This document shows, in pieces, positions 1 through 8,301 of a stretch of DNA of 33,255 nucleotides; positions within the stretch are counted from its first letter, which is position 1, and each line of letters opens with the position of its first letter. The notes under the pieces are model-generated. The model was not told the origin of the DNA. It searched no databases and was given only the letters and a program-made list of their open reading frames with translations. A program made the translations under genes and the position numbers. Origin of the DNA: Lysobacterales bacterium (GTDB lineage Bacteria; Pseudomonadota; Gammaproteobacteria; Xanthomonadales; SZUA-36); NCBI GenBank assembly GCA_029859645.1, contig JAOUCS010000027.1, forward strand, positions 1 through 33,255, read 5' to 3'.

Positions 1-1
1 G

Positions 2-889
2 GGGGTCGTCGACCAGGCGCTTTCCGCCGCCGTGAAACGTTCTGATGCAAACGATATAGACGTTGTCAAAGTCACTACCATTTACCCGGAAGGCGGCGAA
101 AAACAGCTCATCAAGGTGCTGACCGGCCTTGAAGTCCCATCCGGTGGCCGGCCGACCGACCTGGGTATTCTCTGTCAGAATGTGGCCACCGCCACGGCTG
201 TCGCAAGGGCGGTCACGGAGGGCAAGCCCCTGATCGAAAGAATCGTCACCGTCACGGGAAACGGTGTTCGCAGGCCCCGCAACCTGCTGGCCCAGATCGG
301 GCTACCCATTTCCAACCTGGTGGATCAGTGCGGCGGTTACAGCCAGGGTGCCGCGCGACTGGTGCTTGGTGGACCGATGATGGGGTATGCGCTGTCGACC
401 GATGCCAATCCCGTTGTCAAAGCGGCCAATTGCATTCTGGTCCTGACTGAAAACGATATCAGGCCTGCTCAGCCGGAAATGCCCTGCATCCGTTGCGGTG
501 AATGTGCCCGGGTTTGCCCGGCGCTGCTGTTACCTCAATCGCTCCAGGCAGCCATTCGCAACGAACTCTGGGACGACACAGCAGACCTGGGCCTTGCAGA
601 TTGCATCGAATGCGGGTGTTGTGATTTCGTCTGTCCCAGCCACATACCGCTGGTGGAGTGGTTCCGGTTTGGCAAATCCAGCCTTCATGCATTGAACCGG
701 GAACGCGAACTGGCCAGTAAGGCCCGGGAGCGCTTTGAAGCCCGCGAGGCCCGGCTGGTTAAAATCAAGCAGGATAGAAAGCACCGCATCGAGCGCAAAA
801 AGAAAGCCTTGCAGGAAGGCAAGGGCCGGCAGGAAAAAATAGCAGCTGCCGTAGAACGGGTGCGGGTAAAACAGGAAAAAGAAACATGA
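2..889 (+). CDS. rnfC: RnfC, electron transport complex subunit C (5' partial)
   Basis: This is the C-terminal part of the ferredoxin-linked subunit of the Rnf/Rsx membrane complex, which couples electron transfer between ferredoxin and NAD(H) to ion movement or keeps SoxR reduced. The gene enters from beyond the left edge: the frame is open from base 2 and the missing N-terminus would hold the NADH/FMN-binding region. Visible are two four-cysteine [4Fe-4S] motifs, CIRCGECARVCP and CIECGCCDFVCP, in the expected tandem order. They are followed by a short charged, Lys/Glu-rich helical tail of about 60 residues; many gammaproteobacterial RnfC proteins have a far longer repetitive tail. The stop overlaps the rnfD start (ATGA), as in a translationally coupled operon. 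The family call is very secure. Confidence 0.95.
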   Translation, partial: GVVDQALSAAVKRSDANDIDVVKVTTIYPEGGEKQLIKVLTGLEVPSGGRPTDLGILCQNVATATAVARAVTEGKPLIERIVTVTGNGVRRPRNLLAQIGLPISNLVDQCGGYSQGAARLVLGGPMMGYALSTDANPVVKAANCILVLTENDIRPAQPEMPCIRCGECARVCPALLLPQSLQAAIRNELWDDTADLGLADCIECGCCDFVCPSHIPLVEWFRFGKSSLHALNRERELASKARERFEAREARLVKIKQDRKHRIERKKKALQEGKGRQEKIAAAVERVRVKQEKET

Positions 890-1917
890 GCCGCTCCTTC
901 GATACCGGCGGAGCCCCTCATTTCCCGCCCCACATCACGGTATCCGGTGTCATGCTGCAGGTCATCTATGCCCTGCTGCCTGCTATCGCGGCCCACGCCT
1001 GGTTCTTTGGCCCGGGCATCCTGTTTCAGATCTTGCTGGCGGTTTTCTTCGCGATCGGATTTGAAGCCCTGATGCTGAAGATCCGCAAAAAGCCGATGAG
1101 GCTGTTTCTGGGTGATTTCAGTGCGGTCACGACCGCTATCCTGTTTGCGCTCTGTGTACCGCCACTGGCGCCGTGGTGGGTCGCCCTGTTCGGAATGCTG
1201 TTTGCAATTGTCGTGGCAAAGCACCTTTATGGCGGACTGGGACACAACATGTTCAACCCGGCCATGGTAGGTTACGTGGTCGTGTTGATCAGCTTCCCGC
1301 AAGCCATGACAGCCTGGCTGCCGCCGCTGTCAATCGCCGGCAACAGCCTGGGCCTGGGTGATACGCTGATGACCATTCTGAGCGGTAATCCACCGGCCGG
1401 GTTGTCCTGGGATGCAATTACTGAGGCCACACCCCTCGATACCATCAGGACCAGTGTGGCGTCCGGAAGCATGATATCGGAAGCTCGCCAGGCACCCGTT
1501 TTTGGTGACTTCGGAGGTATCGGCTGGGAATGGATCGCAAACTGGTATGCCGTAGGGGGCGTCTGGTTGCTTTGGCGCCGCATCATCAGCTGGCAGGCAC
1601 CCATTGCGATGATTGGCAGTGTACTGGCGCTTGGCACCATCGCCTGGCTGGCAGATCCGGGCAACAATCCCGCCCCGCTGCAGCACGTGTTCTCCGGTGC
1701 CTTGATCATCGGCGCTTTTTTCATTGCGACTGACCCGGTCAGCGGTTGCGCCAGCGCCCGGGGACGACTCGTGTTTGGAGCAGGCGTCGGCATCATTACT
1801 TTGATGATCAGGCGCTGGGGCGGTTATCCCGATGGCGTCGCATTCGCCGTGTTGTTGATGAACATGGCAGCGCCGCTGATTGACCGGTACACGCAGCCCA
1901 GGAAGTTCGGGCAGTGA
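886..1917 (+). CDS. rnfD: RnfD, electron transport complex membrane subunit D
   Basis: This is an integral membrane subunit of the Rnf complex (343 aa), homologous to NqrB, carrying covalently bound FMN on the electron path. The protein is hydrophobic throughout with many predicted transmembrane helices. The motif EATPLDTIRT contains Thr182, the expected site of phosphoester-linked FMN in this family. Other family blocks are GGLGHNMFNPAMVGY near residue 120 and the C-terminal ATDPVSGCAS. The start ATG lies in an ATGA overlap with rnfC, and the stop overlaps the rnfG start, so rnfCDGE is one transcript. Length matches the family. Confidence 0.95.
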   Translation: MSRSFDTGGAPHFPPHITVSGVMLQVIYALLPAIAAHAWFFGPGILFQILLAVFFAIGFEALMLKIRKKPMRLFLGDFSAVTTAILFALCVPPLAPWWVALFGMLFAIVVAKHLYGGLGHNMFNPAMVGYVVVLISFPQAMTAWLPPLSIAGNSLGLGDTLMTILSGNPPAGLSWDAITEATPLDTIRTSVASGSMISEARQAPVFGDFGGIGWEWIANWYAVGGVWLLWRRIISWQAPIAMIGSVLALGTIAWLADPGNNPAPLQHVFSGALIIGAFFIATDPVSGCASARGRLVFGAGVGIITLMIRRWGGYPDGVAFAVLLMNMAAPLIDRYTQPRKFGQ

Positions 1918-2549
1918 TGGATTTGTGGAAAAGTGCGGCTGCGCTGGGCCTCGTCGCTATTGTGGGAACGACCCTGCTGACCGGGGTCGATGCGCTTACC
2001 GCCGAGAGAATAGCCGCCCAGGAGCGCAGGGTTATGCTGGAACAGCTGGGCCAGATCATTCCGGAGCATTATGACAACGCGATCCTGGAAGATCGCATCG
2101 CGTTCACCGATGAAACTCACTTCCCCAAGGGTCAACAGGTGACCGCATACCGCGCCCGGCAGCAGGGCGCCCCGGTTGCGGTAGTGCTGAAATTCAGTGC
2201 GGTCAACGGCTACAACGGTGATATAGATTTGCTGGCCGGTATCAATGCCGACGGGTCACTGCGGGGTGTGCGGGTTACGGCACACAAGGAAACGCCCGGC
2301 CTGGGCGATGCCATTGAAGCTGGGAAAAGTGGATGGATCAATGATTTCGCCGGCAAATCCCTGTCCAACCCGGAAACACCCGGTTGGGCGGTGCGGCGTG
2401 ACGGCGGGGAGTTCGATCAGTTCACCGGCGCCACCATTACTCCTCGTGCCGTGGTCGAGGCCGTGCGGCTGGCGCTGACGTATTTTTCCAAACACCGGGC
2501 GTTTTTGTTTGACACGGTTGCCGATCCTGCCGGAAGCTCCGCACCATGA
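1917..2549 (+). CDS. rnfG: RnfG, electron transport complex FMN subunit G
   Basis: This subunit (about 210 aa) has one N-terminal transmembrane anchor (MDLWKSAAALGLVAIVG region) and a periplasmic FMN-binding domain. The conserved flavinylation motif is FTGATITPRAV; Thr173 in TGAT should carry the covalent FMN, attached by ApbE/Ftp in known systems. No ApbE gene is visible here. The HKETPGLGDAI block before it is also typical. The start is ambiguous: a GTG at 1914 is followed at once by ATG at 1917, and the AGGAAG at about 1900 could serve either. I chose ATG, which forms a TGATG overlap with the rnfD stop. Confidence 0.93.
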   Translation: MDLWKSAAALGLVAIVGTTLLTGVDALTAERIAAQERRVMLEQLGQIIPEHYDNAILEDRIAFTDETHFPKGQQVTAYRARQQGAPVAVVLKFSAVNGYNGDIDLLAGINADGSLRGVRVTAHKETPGLGDAIEAGKSGWINDFAGKSLSNPETPGWAVRRDGGEFDQFTGATITPRAVVEAVRLALTYFSKHRAFLFDTVADPAGSSAP

Positions 2550-3238
2550 ATTATCGGCGTATCTTCAGCGATGGCCTCTGGCATCAGAATACCGGCCTGG
2601 TAGTGCTGCTGGGCCTGTGCCCGCTACTGGCTGTCAGCGCAACCGTGGTTAACGCGATTGGGCTGGGCCTGGCGACCACACTGACGCTGGTTTTTTCCAA
2701 CCTTGCGGTATCACTGACCCGCAGGGTTCTGCGGCCGGAAATCCGCATTCCGGCATTCGTTCTGATTATTGCGTCCGTCGTCACGGTCATCCAGCTGCTT
2801 ATGCAGGCCTGGTTTCATGACCTCTACCGCATACTCGGAATCTTTATTCCGCTGATCGTTACCAACTGCGCGATCATCGGCCGGGCCGAAGCCTTCGCCT
2901 CCCGCAATGCCCCCCTGCCTTCGATCGTGGATGGCCTGTCAACCGGTCTTGGTTTTCTGTTGGCCCTGGTCATACTGGGCGCCTTCAGGGAAATTGCCGG
3001 TTACGGAACACTCATGCGCCAGGCCAGCCTGATGTTCGGAGAGTGGGGCTCGTCACTGCAATTGACGCTGATTCCGGACCATCCGGGCTTCCTGCTGGCG
3101 CTATTGCCCCCCGGTGCATTTATAAGCCTTGGCCTGCTGATTGCGGGCAGGAACTGGCTGGACTCGCGGCTGGCCGAGCGCAGAACCATCCAGGGTGAGA
3201 CGACCGGGCCTTCGATCGACACGGTGACCGCCGAATGA
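2546..3238 (+). CDS. rnfE: RnfE, electron transport complex membrane subunit E
   Basis: This is an integral membrane protein (230 aa) homologous to NqrD and forms part of the Rnf core with RnfA. It has about six predicted transmembrane helices and family blocks including NTGLVVLLGLCPLLAVS near the N-terminus and PLIVTNCAIIGRAEAFASRN near residue 110. The conserved Cys residues in these two blocks are thought to help bind the intramembrane Fe-S centre shared with RnfA. Start and stop both lie in ATGA overlaps with rnfG and nth. The order C-D-G-E-nth is the standard gammaproteobacterial arrangement. Confidence 0.95.
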   Translation: MNYRRIFSDGLWHQNTGLVVLLGLCPLLAVSATVVNAIGLGLATTLTLVFSNLAVSLTRRVLRPEIRIPAFVLIIASVVTVIQLLMQAWFHDLYRILGIFIPLIVTNCAIIGRAEAFASRNAPLPSIVDGLSTGLGFLLALVILGAFREIAGYGTLMRQASLMFGEWGSSLQLTLIPDHPGFLLALLPPGAFISLGLLIAGRNWLDSRLAERRTIQGETTGPSIDTVTAE

Positions 3239-3870
3239 GGGCGGCAGACCGCAGGGAATTCTTCCAGCGCTTGCAGTCGATCATGCCCGAGCCGACCACC
3301 GAACTCGAATACCGCACGCCGTTCGAACTTCTCATCGCCGTTATTCTGTCGGCCCAGGCAACCGACATCGGTGTGAACAAGGCCACGAAAAAACTGTACC
3401 CGGTAGCCAATACCCCGGAACAGATTTTTGAACTGGGCGTTGATGGATTGAAACGATACATCAGGACCATTGGGCTATTTAATGCCAAGGCTGAGAACAT
3501 CATCAAGACCTGCCGTATCCTGATCGATAAACATGGCAGTGAAGTTCCGAACGACCGCAAATCGCTTGAAGCGCTGCCTGGCGTAGGACGCAAAACCGCG
3601 AACGTGGTTCTCAACACGGCTTTTGGCGAGCCCACCATTGCCGTGGACACTCACATTTTCAGGGTGTCCAACCGGACCGGTCTGGCGCCGGGCAAAACCC
3701 CCCTGCAGGTTGAACTGAAGCTGTTGAAAAACGTTCCCGAGGAATTCCGCCTGGACGCACATCACTGGCTTATTTTGCACGGCCGTTACACCTGCAAAGC
3801 CCGTAAACCAAACTGCCCCGAATGCATCGTCGCGGATCTGTGTAGTTTCAAATCCAAAACCAAAGTGTAA
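3235..3870 (+). CDS. nth: Endonuclease III (DNA glycosylase/AP lyase)
   Basis: This base-excision repair enzyme (211 aa) removes oxidised pyrimidines and cleaves the abasic site. The helix-hairpin-helix motif LPGVGRKTANVVLN carries the catalytic Lys120, and the following VDTHIFRVSNR carries Asp138; both numbers equal those of the E. coli enzyme. The C-terminal [4Fe-4S] cluster motif is intact, with Cys187, Cys194, Cys197 and Cys203 in C-x6-C-x2-C-x5-C spacing. The start overlaps the rnfE stop (ATGA), so it is co-transcribed with rnf, a linkage found widely in Gammaproteobacteria. Nothing unusual. Confidence 0.97.
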   Translation: MRAADRREFFQRLQSIMPEPTTELEYRTPFELLIAVILSAQATDIGVNKATKKLYPVANTPEQIFELGVDGLKRYIRTIGLFNAKAENIIKTCRILIDKHGSEVPNDRKSLEALPGVGRKTANVVLNTAFGEPTIAVDTHIFRVSNRTGLAPGKTPLQVELKLLKNVPEEFRLDAHHWLILHGRYTCKARKPNCPECIVADLCSFKSKTKV

Positions 3871-3999
3871 TAATCCGTCACCGTTTCCGGTCTTTTGCTC
3901 CGAGTCGGTTCGATTTCAGGATGCGTAACTCGAAACGTTGTTTGAACACATCAAGGGCCTCCGGGCCCGGCTAAATATAACCTTGGAGGTTCTTTTACA
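3871..3999 (+). promoter_or_regulatory. Leader/promoter region of the hvfABCX operon
   Basis: These 129 bases separate nth from hvfA and must hold the hvf promoter if it is not read through from rnf. I see a strong Shine-Dalgarno (GGAGG, 3985-3989), an A/T-rich stretch CTAAATATAA (3971-3980) and a 10-base perfect palindrome CCGGGCCCGG (3961-3970) next to it. A TTGAAC at 3942-3947 is too far (24 bases) from TAAATA to make a normal sigma-70 pair. No clear CueR, Fur or ECF-sigma signature was found. The promoter position is therefore unresolved. Confidence 0.35.
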
Positions 4000-4401
4000 A
4001 TGGCTGAAAAATCAATCATCACCAAACCCGTTGCTGCTGCTGTTGGCGTAGCTTTCGTATCATCCATGGCTGTTTCCACTTCGGCGGTCGCGGCGGATAA
4101 CCCGTTCGAAGCCACCGACCTGGACAGCGGCTACATGCTCGCCGGCGGCGAAAAAGCCGAGGAAGGCAAATGCGGTGAAGGTAAGTGCGGCGGCGAAAAA
4201 GCCGAAGAAGGCAAATGCGGCGGCGAAAAAGCCGAAGAAGGCAAATGCGGCGGCGAAAAAGCCGAGGAAGGCAAATGCGGTGAAGGCAAGTGCGGCGGCG
4301 AAAAGGCCGAGGAAGGCAAATGCGGTGAAGGCAAGTGCGGCGGCGAAAAGGCCGAGGAAGGCAAGTGCGGTGAAGGCAAGTGTGGCGGTGACAAGGACTG
4401 A
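4000..4401 (+). CDS. hvfA: HvfA-type RiPP metallophore precursor with ten EGKCG motifs
   Basis: This is the precursor peptide (133 aa) of a ribosomally made, modified copper-binding product (HvfA / EGKCG-type bufferin family, related to DUF2282). Residues 1-31 look like a Sec signal peptide ending SAVA before ADNPF. Residues 32-48 form a short non-repetitive segment, and 49-128 are a low-complexity repeat of GGEKAEEGKC and GEGKC units. All ten Cys (58, 63, 73, 83, 93, 98, 108, 113, 123, 128) lie in EGKCG, the motif in which the maturase converts Cys to a copper-binding heterocycle in studied homologues (oxazolone/thioamide in Haemophilus, thiooxazole proposed for bufferins). It is first in the operon, with a strong GGAGG ribosome site. 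The chemistry here is inferred from the motif and neighbours. Confidence 0.9.
   Translation: MAEKSIITKPVAAAVGVAFVSSMAVSTSAVAADNPFEATDLDSGYMLAGGEKAEEGKCGEGKCGGEKAEEGKCGGEKAEEGKCGGEKAEEGKCGEGKCGGEKAEEGKCGEGKCGGEKAEEGKCGEGKCGGDKD
4144..4383 (+). repeat. In-frame 15/30-base tandem repeat within hvfA
   Basis: This 240-base array is built from six 30-base units encoding GGEKAEEGKC and four 15-base units encoding GEGKC. Their order is 30-15-30-30-30-15-30-15-30-15. Copies differ mainly at third positions (GAA/GAG, AAA/AAG, GGC/GGT), so the array looks recently duplicated. Every unit length is a multiple of three, so gain or loss of units keeps the frame and changes only the number of Cys motifs. 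The repeat also leaves long open frames on both strands, which are not genes. Confidence 0.95.
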
Positions 4402-4443
4402 TTCATTGGAATCCGTTGTACCTGACTTCGGAGCTTCCCAGTG

Positions 4444-5316
4444 ATGAACCGCACCTTCCCCGTTGAAGGTGCGGGACTGGGACTCAGGCGGGCCCTGTTG
4501 GGCCCGCTTCGGTCTCATGGCCTGGACAGCATCGATTTTCTGGAAGTCGCTCCCGAGAACTGGATGTCAGTTGGCGGCCGTTACGGCAAAGCCTTGCGCG
4601 AATTCACGTCCAGCGTTCCGTTTGTCTGTCATGGGCTTTCTCTGTCTATCGGAGGCCCTTCACCGCTGGATGAAACATTTCTGCACCGGCTGCGGTATTT
4701 TCTCGACCAGCACGAGGTCCGCTGCTACAGCGAACACCTCAGTTATTGCACCGACGACGGCCACCTGTATGACCTGATGCCGATCCCGTTCACGGCAGAA
4801 GCCGTCAGCTACGTGGCCGCCAGAATCCGCCGGGTCCAGGACATTCTCGAACGCCGGATCGCGATGGAAAACGTTTCCTACTACGCTGCCCCGGGCTCGG
4901 AAATGAACGAAATCGAGTTCATCACGGCAGTACTGGACGAGGCGGATTGCGATTTGCTGCTGGACGTCAATAACATTTATGTCAACAGCGTCAATCACGG
5001 TTATGATCCCATCGATTTCCTGCGCAACCTGCCGGGGCACCGCATTGCCTATGGACACATTGCCGGCCACTACAATGAAGCAGAAGACCTGATCGTCGAT
5101 ACGCATGGCGCCAAAGTCATTCCCGGGGTCTGGAGCATACTCGAGGAAGCCTACCGGGCTTTTGGAGTGTTTCCTACGCTGCTGGAGCGGGATTTCAATA
5201 TCCCACCGGTGGAGGAACTGATGGACGAAGTAGAGCAGATATCGGTACTCCAGGAGAAATGGCAAGAACATGACAATACCTCCCAAAAAGACGGCCCGGG
5301 AAGAAAACAGGCCTGA
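4444..5316 (+). CDS. hvfB: HvfB-type MNIO (DUF692) RiPP maturase
   Basis: This is a multinuclear non-heme iron-dependent oxidative enzyme (about 290 aa, TIM-barrel fold), expected in the cytoplasm to modify Cys in the EGKCG motifs of HvfA. DUF692 signatures are present: GLGLRR at the N-terminus, [10 protein letters not shown] (His63), YSEHLSY (Glu97, His98), ENVSYY (Glu142), [11 protein letters not shown] (Asp174), and later GHIAGH and [10 protein letters not shown]. These are the polar residues expected to hold the iron ions, though I cannot assign each ligand. A GGAG at 4430-4433 precedes two adjacent starts, GTG 4441 and ATG 4444; I took ATG. The gene begins 42 bases after hvfA and overlaps hvfC by 47 bases. 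Confidence 0.92.
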   Translation: MNRTFPVEGAGLGLRRALLGPLRSHGLDSIDFLEVAPENWMSVGGRYGKALREFTSSVPFVCHGLSLSIGGPSPLDETFLHRLRYFLDQHEVRCYSEHLSYCTDDGHLYDLMPIPFTAEAVSYVAARIRRVQDILERRIAMENVSYYAAPGSEMNEIEFITAVLDEADCDLLLDVNNIYVNSVNHGYDPIDFLRNLPGHRIAYGHIAGHYNEAEDLIVDTHGAKVIPGVWSILEEAYRAFGVFPTLLERDFNIPPVEELMDEVEQISVLQEKWQEHDNTSQKDGPGRKQA

Positions 5317-6067
5317 GCGCCTGGCGGAGATGCAAACCGCGTTTGCGTCTCACATCAGGAGCCCGGAAACCCATGCCGCTCCCGCCGGCATAGAAGACCG
5401 GCGCATGAAAATTTACCGGGATCTTTTTTTCAATAATATCCAGTCGTTGCTGGCCAGCAATTTTCCGGTTCTTCGAACCCTTTACGATGACCAGGGCTGG
5501 CGCCAACTGGTGCGTGATTTTTACTCCGGTCACCGGTGCCAGACCCCGCTGTTTCCCGAGGTGGCCAAGGAGTTTCTGCAATATTTGCAGGACGGCAGGG
5601 ACAACAGCAGCGACGACCCGCCGTTTTTGCTGGAACTGGCGCACTACGAATGGGTGGAATTGGCCCTTTCACTGGATGAGCGCGAGGTGGACGATTTGCC
5701 GGCAGACAGGGATGGGGATGTACTGGCGGGTGTGCCGGTGCTGTCGCCGCTGGCCTGGCCGCTGAGCTATCGTTTTCCGGTTCACCGGATAAAACCTGGT
5801 TTCGAACCCGAAGCCGCGCCGGATCAACCCAGTCACCTGCTGGTTTATCGAAATCGAGCGGGCGATGTGAAATTCATGGAACTCAACGATGTCAGCCGCT
5901 CCTTGCTTGAATATCTGCAAGAAAACCGAACAGCCACCGGTCTTGAATTGCTTCGAAAGATAGCGACCTTGATCAATCACCCTGATCCTGACCGGGTCAT
6001 CGAGGCAGGCAGTGAACTGCTGCTCGACCTCGGGAAAAAAGACATCATCGCGGGAACGAGGAGATAG
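5270..6067 (+). CDS. hvfC: HvfC-type DUF2063 RiPP maturation partner
   Basis: This 265-aa protein has an N-terminal DUF2063 domain (residues about 15-110, with the [20 protein letters not shown] and NFPVLRTLY blocks). In characterised hvf/buf systems this domain delivers the precursor peptide to the MNIO enzyme. The C-terminal half, about residues 115-265, is a second domain resembling the winged-helix-like extension found in HvfC proteins, though I recognise it less surely. It has no signal peptide, consistent with a cytoplasmic maturation complex with HvfB. The 47-base overlap with hvfB suggests coupled translation. The start ATG at 5270 is the only one that retains the N-terminal helix. 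Confidence 0.9.
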   Translation: MTIPPKKTAREENRPERLAEMQTAFASHIRSPETHAAPAGIEDRRMKIYRDLFFNNIQSLLASNFPVLRTLYDDQGWRQLVRDFYSGHRCQTPLFPEVAKEFLQYLQDGRDNSSDDPPFLLELAHYEWVELALSLDEREVDDLPADRDGDVLAGVPVLSPLAWPLSYRFPVHRIKPGFEPEAAPDQPSHLLVYRNRAGDVKFMELNDVSRSLLEYLQENRTATGLELLRKIATLINHPDPDRVIEAGSELLLDLGKKDIIAGTRR

Positions 6068-6073
6068 GGCCTG

Positions 6074-6733
6074 ATGTTCGACCTTTATGACAATGTCACG
6101 GCGCGGCTGAAAACCTCGGGCGACTACCTCTGGCCCCTGGCGTTGCGCCTCGTCATGTTCTGGGAGTTCTGGGAAGCCGGCATCAAGAAGTTGCGCGGCG
6201 AAAACTGGTTTGCCGATATTCCCTGGGCAGACTGGCAAAAAGGTTTCCCATGGCCGTTCAGTCTAGTGCCCACGGACCTTAACTGGCTCGTCGCCACCTG
6301 GGGTGAGTTGTTTTTTTCGGTGCTGATTCTGCTGGGACTATTCACCCGGTTTGCCGCACTTTCACTGCTGGTCATTACCGTCGTCGCGACGGCTGCGGTG
6401 CATTGGCCCGCCGGATGGAGCTCGCTGGGAGAACTCTGGAATGGATACGTGATTACCGCAAAGGACGCTGGCAACTTCAAGCTGCCGCTGCTGTTCGTGG
6501 TGATATTGCTACCGCTGGTTTTTCATGGTGGCGGCAAGCTCAGTGTCGATCAGTTGCTGCTTAAACTGACCGGGCGCGACAGTTATGTTGGCGATCGCAT
6601 TGCTGATGGCATTGCCGCCGCCCTGATGTTTGCAGTGATCGGCGTCATGACGGTGTTCCTGGAACCCGCCTGGGGCATCGTTTGCTTCGTTATTGCTGTG
6701 ATTCTTGGGCTGACACCGGCGCTGCGCCGATAA
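6074..6733 (+). CDS. hvfX: HvfX-type DoxX-family membrane protein
   Basis: This 219-aa membrane protein is related to DoxX. In the DoxX-like part (residues about 15-150), four hydrophobic helices follow the family order, with the ALRLVMFWEFWEAGIKKLRG block in helix 1 and ATWGELFFSVLILLGLFTR in helix 2. In hvf/buf operons a DoxX-like protein is the usual fourth gene and is thought to aid copper handling or maturation at the membrane; its exact role is not settled. An extra pair of C-terminal hydrophobic segments (about 180-217) follows. A GAGGAGATAGGG stretch just upstream acts as the ribosome site. The last 44 bases overlap the convergent TraB/GumN-like gene. Confidence 0.87.
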   Translation: MFDLYDNVTARLKTSGDYLWPLALRLVMFWEFWEAGIKKLRGENWFADIPWADWQKGFPWPFSLVPTDLNWLVATWGELFFSVLILLGLFTRFAALSLLVITVVATAAVHWPAGWSSLGELWNGYVITAKDAGNFKLPLLFVVILLPLVFHGGGKLSVDQLLLKLTGRDSYVGDRIADGIAAALMFAVIGVMTVFLEPAWGIVCFVIAVILGLTPALRR

Positions 6734-7607
6734 GCGGAAGAGGCAGCGGTTGCAAGTCGTAACCTTCGTTTCTCAGCAACCGGATCAAACCGTTTTTCCC
6801 GGGCAGGTGCAGGGCACCGACCGCGGTAAACACCCTGCCCTGCTGCAGTAGCGGCAACAGCGAAGCCAACATGCGATGGTTTCGTACATCAATCCCCTGT
6901 TCCATGAAATATTGCCGGGATTCCGGATCCAACTGGTCCATTTGTTCCTCGGCCTGCGCCTGCAAGGCCAGCACATCACCTTCGAGATAGCTGTTCACCA
7001 TCTGCGTATGAATTTCGACAGCCTGGTCCTGCTCTGCGATGGCCTGGTCCAGCAAAGCCAGTTGCTGCTCCATCGGCATGTCCTCCAGGAACGAGAGTTG
7101 CTGTTCCAGGGTTTCAAGGCCAACGACTTTCAGCCCGGCCCCGGCGGCGCGAAGCGACAGAGAAAAATCCATGAACAGACCGGTCTCGGGCGGCGGTACA
7201 CTCAGTGTCATCATGGCGGCCCAGACTTTCATCCGGGTAACCCAGTCAGCAGGAATCTTGTACCTGGCGAGCAGGGATTTGAGCACTCCGTAACGATCTG
7301 TCCCCACTTTGGCTTCCAGGGTCTCGCCCTCTGGATACTGCATGTACTGTGTCAATGCACTCAGGGTGGGCAGATCGGGCACGATCTCCATGGCAAAAAA
7401 ACGGTTGTTGTTCAGGTCCGCGGTGAAGTCTTCTTTGAAATCCAGCACTCTCGGATCTTCGCTGTGGATGGTACCCAGCAGGTAACCCGCAGGTTCGCCA
7501 TTCTTGCTGACAGACCAGTACAGCGCTGATCCATCCTGAGCATGCACAACGCCCCCCATGCTGACAGCAAGAGTCCAAGCGATTACCAGCAGTCCCGCCC
7601 GCCGCAT
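6690..7607 (-). CDS. TraB/GumN family secreted protein
   Basis: This is a predicted periplasmic or lipid-free secreted protein (305 aa) of the TraB/GumN superfamily, which includes the TIKI metalloproteases of animals; the bacterial members' substrates are mostly unknown. Family marks are [13 protein letters not shown] near residue 45 and [16 protein letters not shown] near the C-terminus, the two metal-binding His-containing motifs. The signal peptide is clear ([20 protein letters not shown] before QDG). I preferred ATG 7607 (AGG six bases upstream, positive N-terminus) over ATG 7628, which has no good ribosome site. Its 3' end overlaps hvfX by 44 bases tail to tail. A link to the metallophore is possible but unproven. 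Confidence 0.85.
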   Translation of the reverse strand: MRRAGLLVIAWTLAVSMGGVVHAQDGSALYWSVSKNGEPAGYLLGTIHSEDPRVLDFKEDFTADLNNNRFFAMEIVPDLPTLSALTQYMQYPEGETLEAKVGTDRYGVLKSLLARYKIPADWVTRMKVWAAMMTLSVPPPETGLFMDFSLSLRAAGAGLKVVGLETLEQQLSFLEDMPMEQQLALLDQAIAEQDQAVEIHTQMVNSYLEGDVLALQAQAEEQMDQLDPESRQYFMEQGIDVRNHRMLASLLPLLQQGRVFTAVGALHLPGKNGLIRLLRNEGYDLQPLPLPLIGAAPVSAQESQQ

Positions 7608-7682
7608 CTTTTGCCTGTATATCGTCATGGTATTTTCAGGTTGAATCCCTTATGCTCCACTGCTTGTCGAATGGGGTCCATT

Positions 7683-8288
7683 ATGCCGCGCATTGCCGAT
7701 CGATTCAGGGGTTTTCTTCCGGTGGTAGTCGATGTTGAAACCGGCGGATTCGATGCCGGGAAAGATGCGCTGCTGGAAATTGCCGCCTGCATCATCCGCA
7801 TGGACGATTTTGGACGCCTGTTCATTGCTGAAACCGTCGACGTTAACGTCAAGCCGTTTGAAGGGGCAAATATCAACCCCAAGTCCCTGGAAATCACGGG
7901 CATCGTGATCGACAGTCCGCTGCGTAACGCGTTGCCGGAAAAGGAGGCACTTTCGCAACTGTTTCAGCCGATCAGGAAAGAGGTCAGGAGCACAGCCTGT
8001 CAACGTGCCATCCTGGTGGGCCACAACTCGTTCTTTGACCTGTCTTTCCTCAACGCGGCGATTGCGCGCACCGCTTTCAAACGCAGCCCGTTTCATCCCT
8101 TCAGTTCTTTCGATACCGCCACGCTGGGAGGCCTGGCGTTTGGCCAGACAGTCCTGTCCAGGGCGGTCCAGGCGGCAGGGCTGGACTGGAATGAATCGGA
8201 AGCGCATTCTGCTATTTATGACACTGAAAAGACCGCCGCGCTGTTCTGTGCGATTGTCAACCGATGGAAAATTCTGACCGGATTCTGA
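7683..8288 (+). CDS. rnt: Ribonuclease T
   Basis: This is a DEDDh-family 3'-5' exoribonuclease that trims tRNA CCA ends and matures stable RNAs (201 aa, against 215 in E. coli). The ExoI motif VVDVETGGF has Asp17 and Glu19. ExoII lies in [14 protein letters not shown]. ExoIII has His175 and Asp180 in [12 protein letters not shown]. The RFRGFLPVV opening and the [20 protein letters not shown] block closely match E. coli RNase T. Start: ATG 7683 is preceded by GGGG about six bases upstream and gives the family N-terminus; the in-frame ATG at 7671 lacks a ribosome site. It is divergent from the TraB/GumN gene and 13 bases ahead of the aminotransferase. Confidence 0.95.
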   Translation: MPRIADRFRGFLPVVVDVETGGFDAGKDALLEIAACIIRMDDFGRLFIAETVDVNVKPFEGANINPKSLEITGIVIDSPLRNALPEKEALSQLFQPIRKEVRSTACQRAILVGHNSFFDLSFLNAAIARTAFKRSPFHPFSSFDTATLGGLAFGQTVLSRAVQAAGLDWNESEAHSAIYDTEKTAALFCAIVNRWKILTGF

Positions 8289-8301
8289 AGGCAAGCAGGC
8301 T

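Noticed and set aside
4060-4518. Long open frames on the minus strand and in other frames across hvfA (Phe/Ala- or Pro/Ser/His-rich translations).
   Set aside because: They are reflections of the 15-base repeat in hvfA. The plus-strand frame has the signal peptide, ribosome site and family motif.
6876-7529. A 217-codon plus-strand open frame inside the TraB/GumN gene.
   Set aside because: It is antisense to a gene with clear motifs and signal peptide, and it has no recognisable family features.
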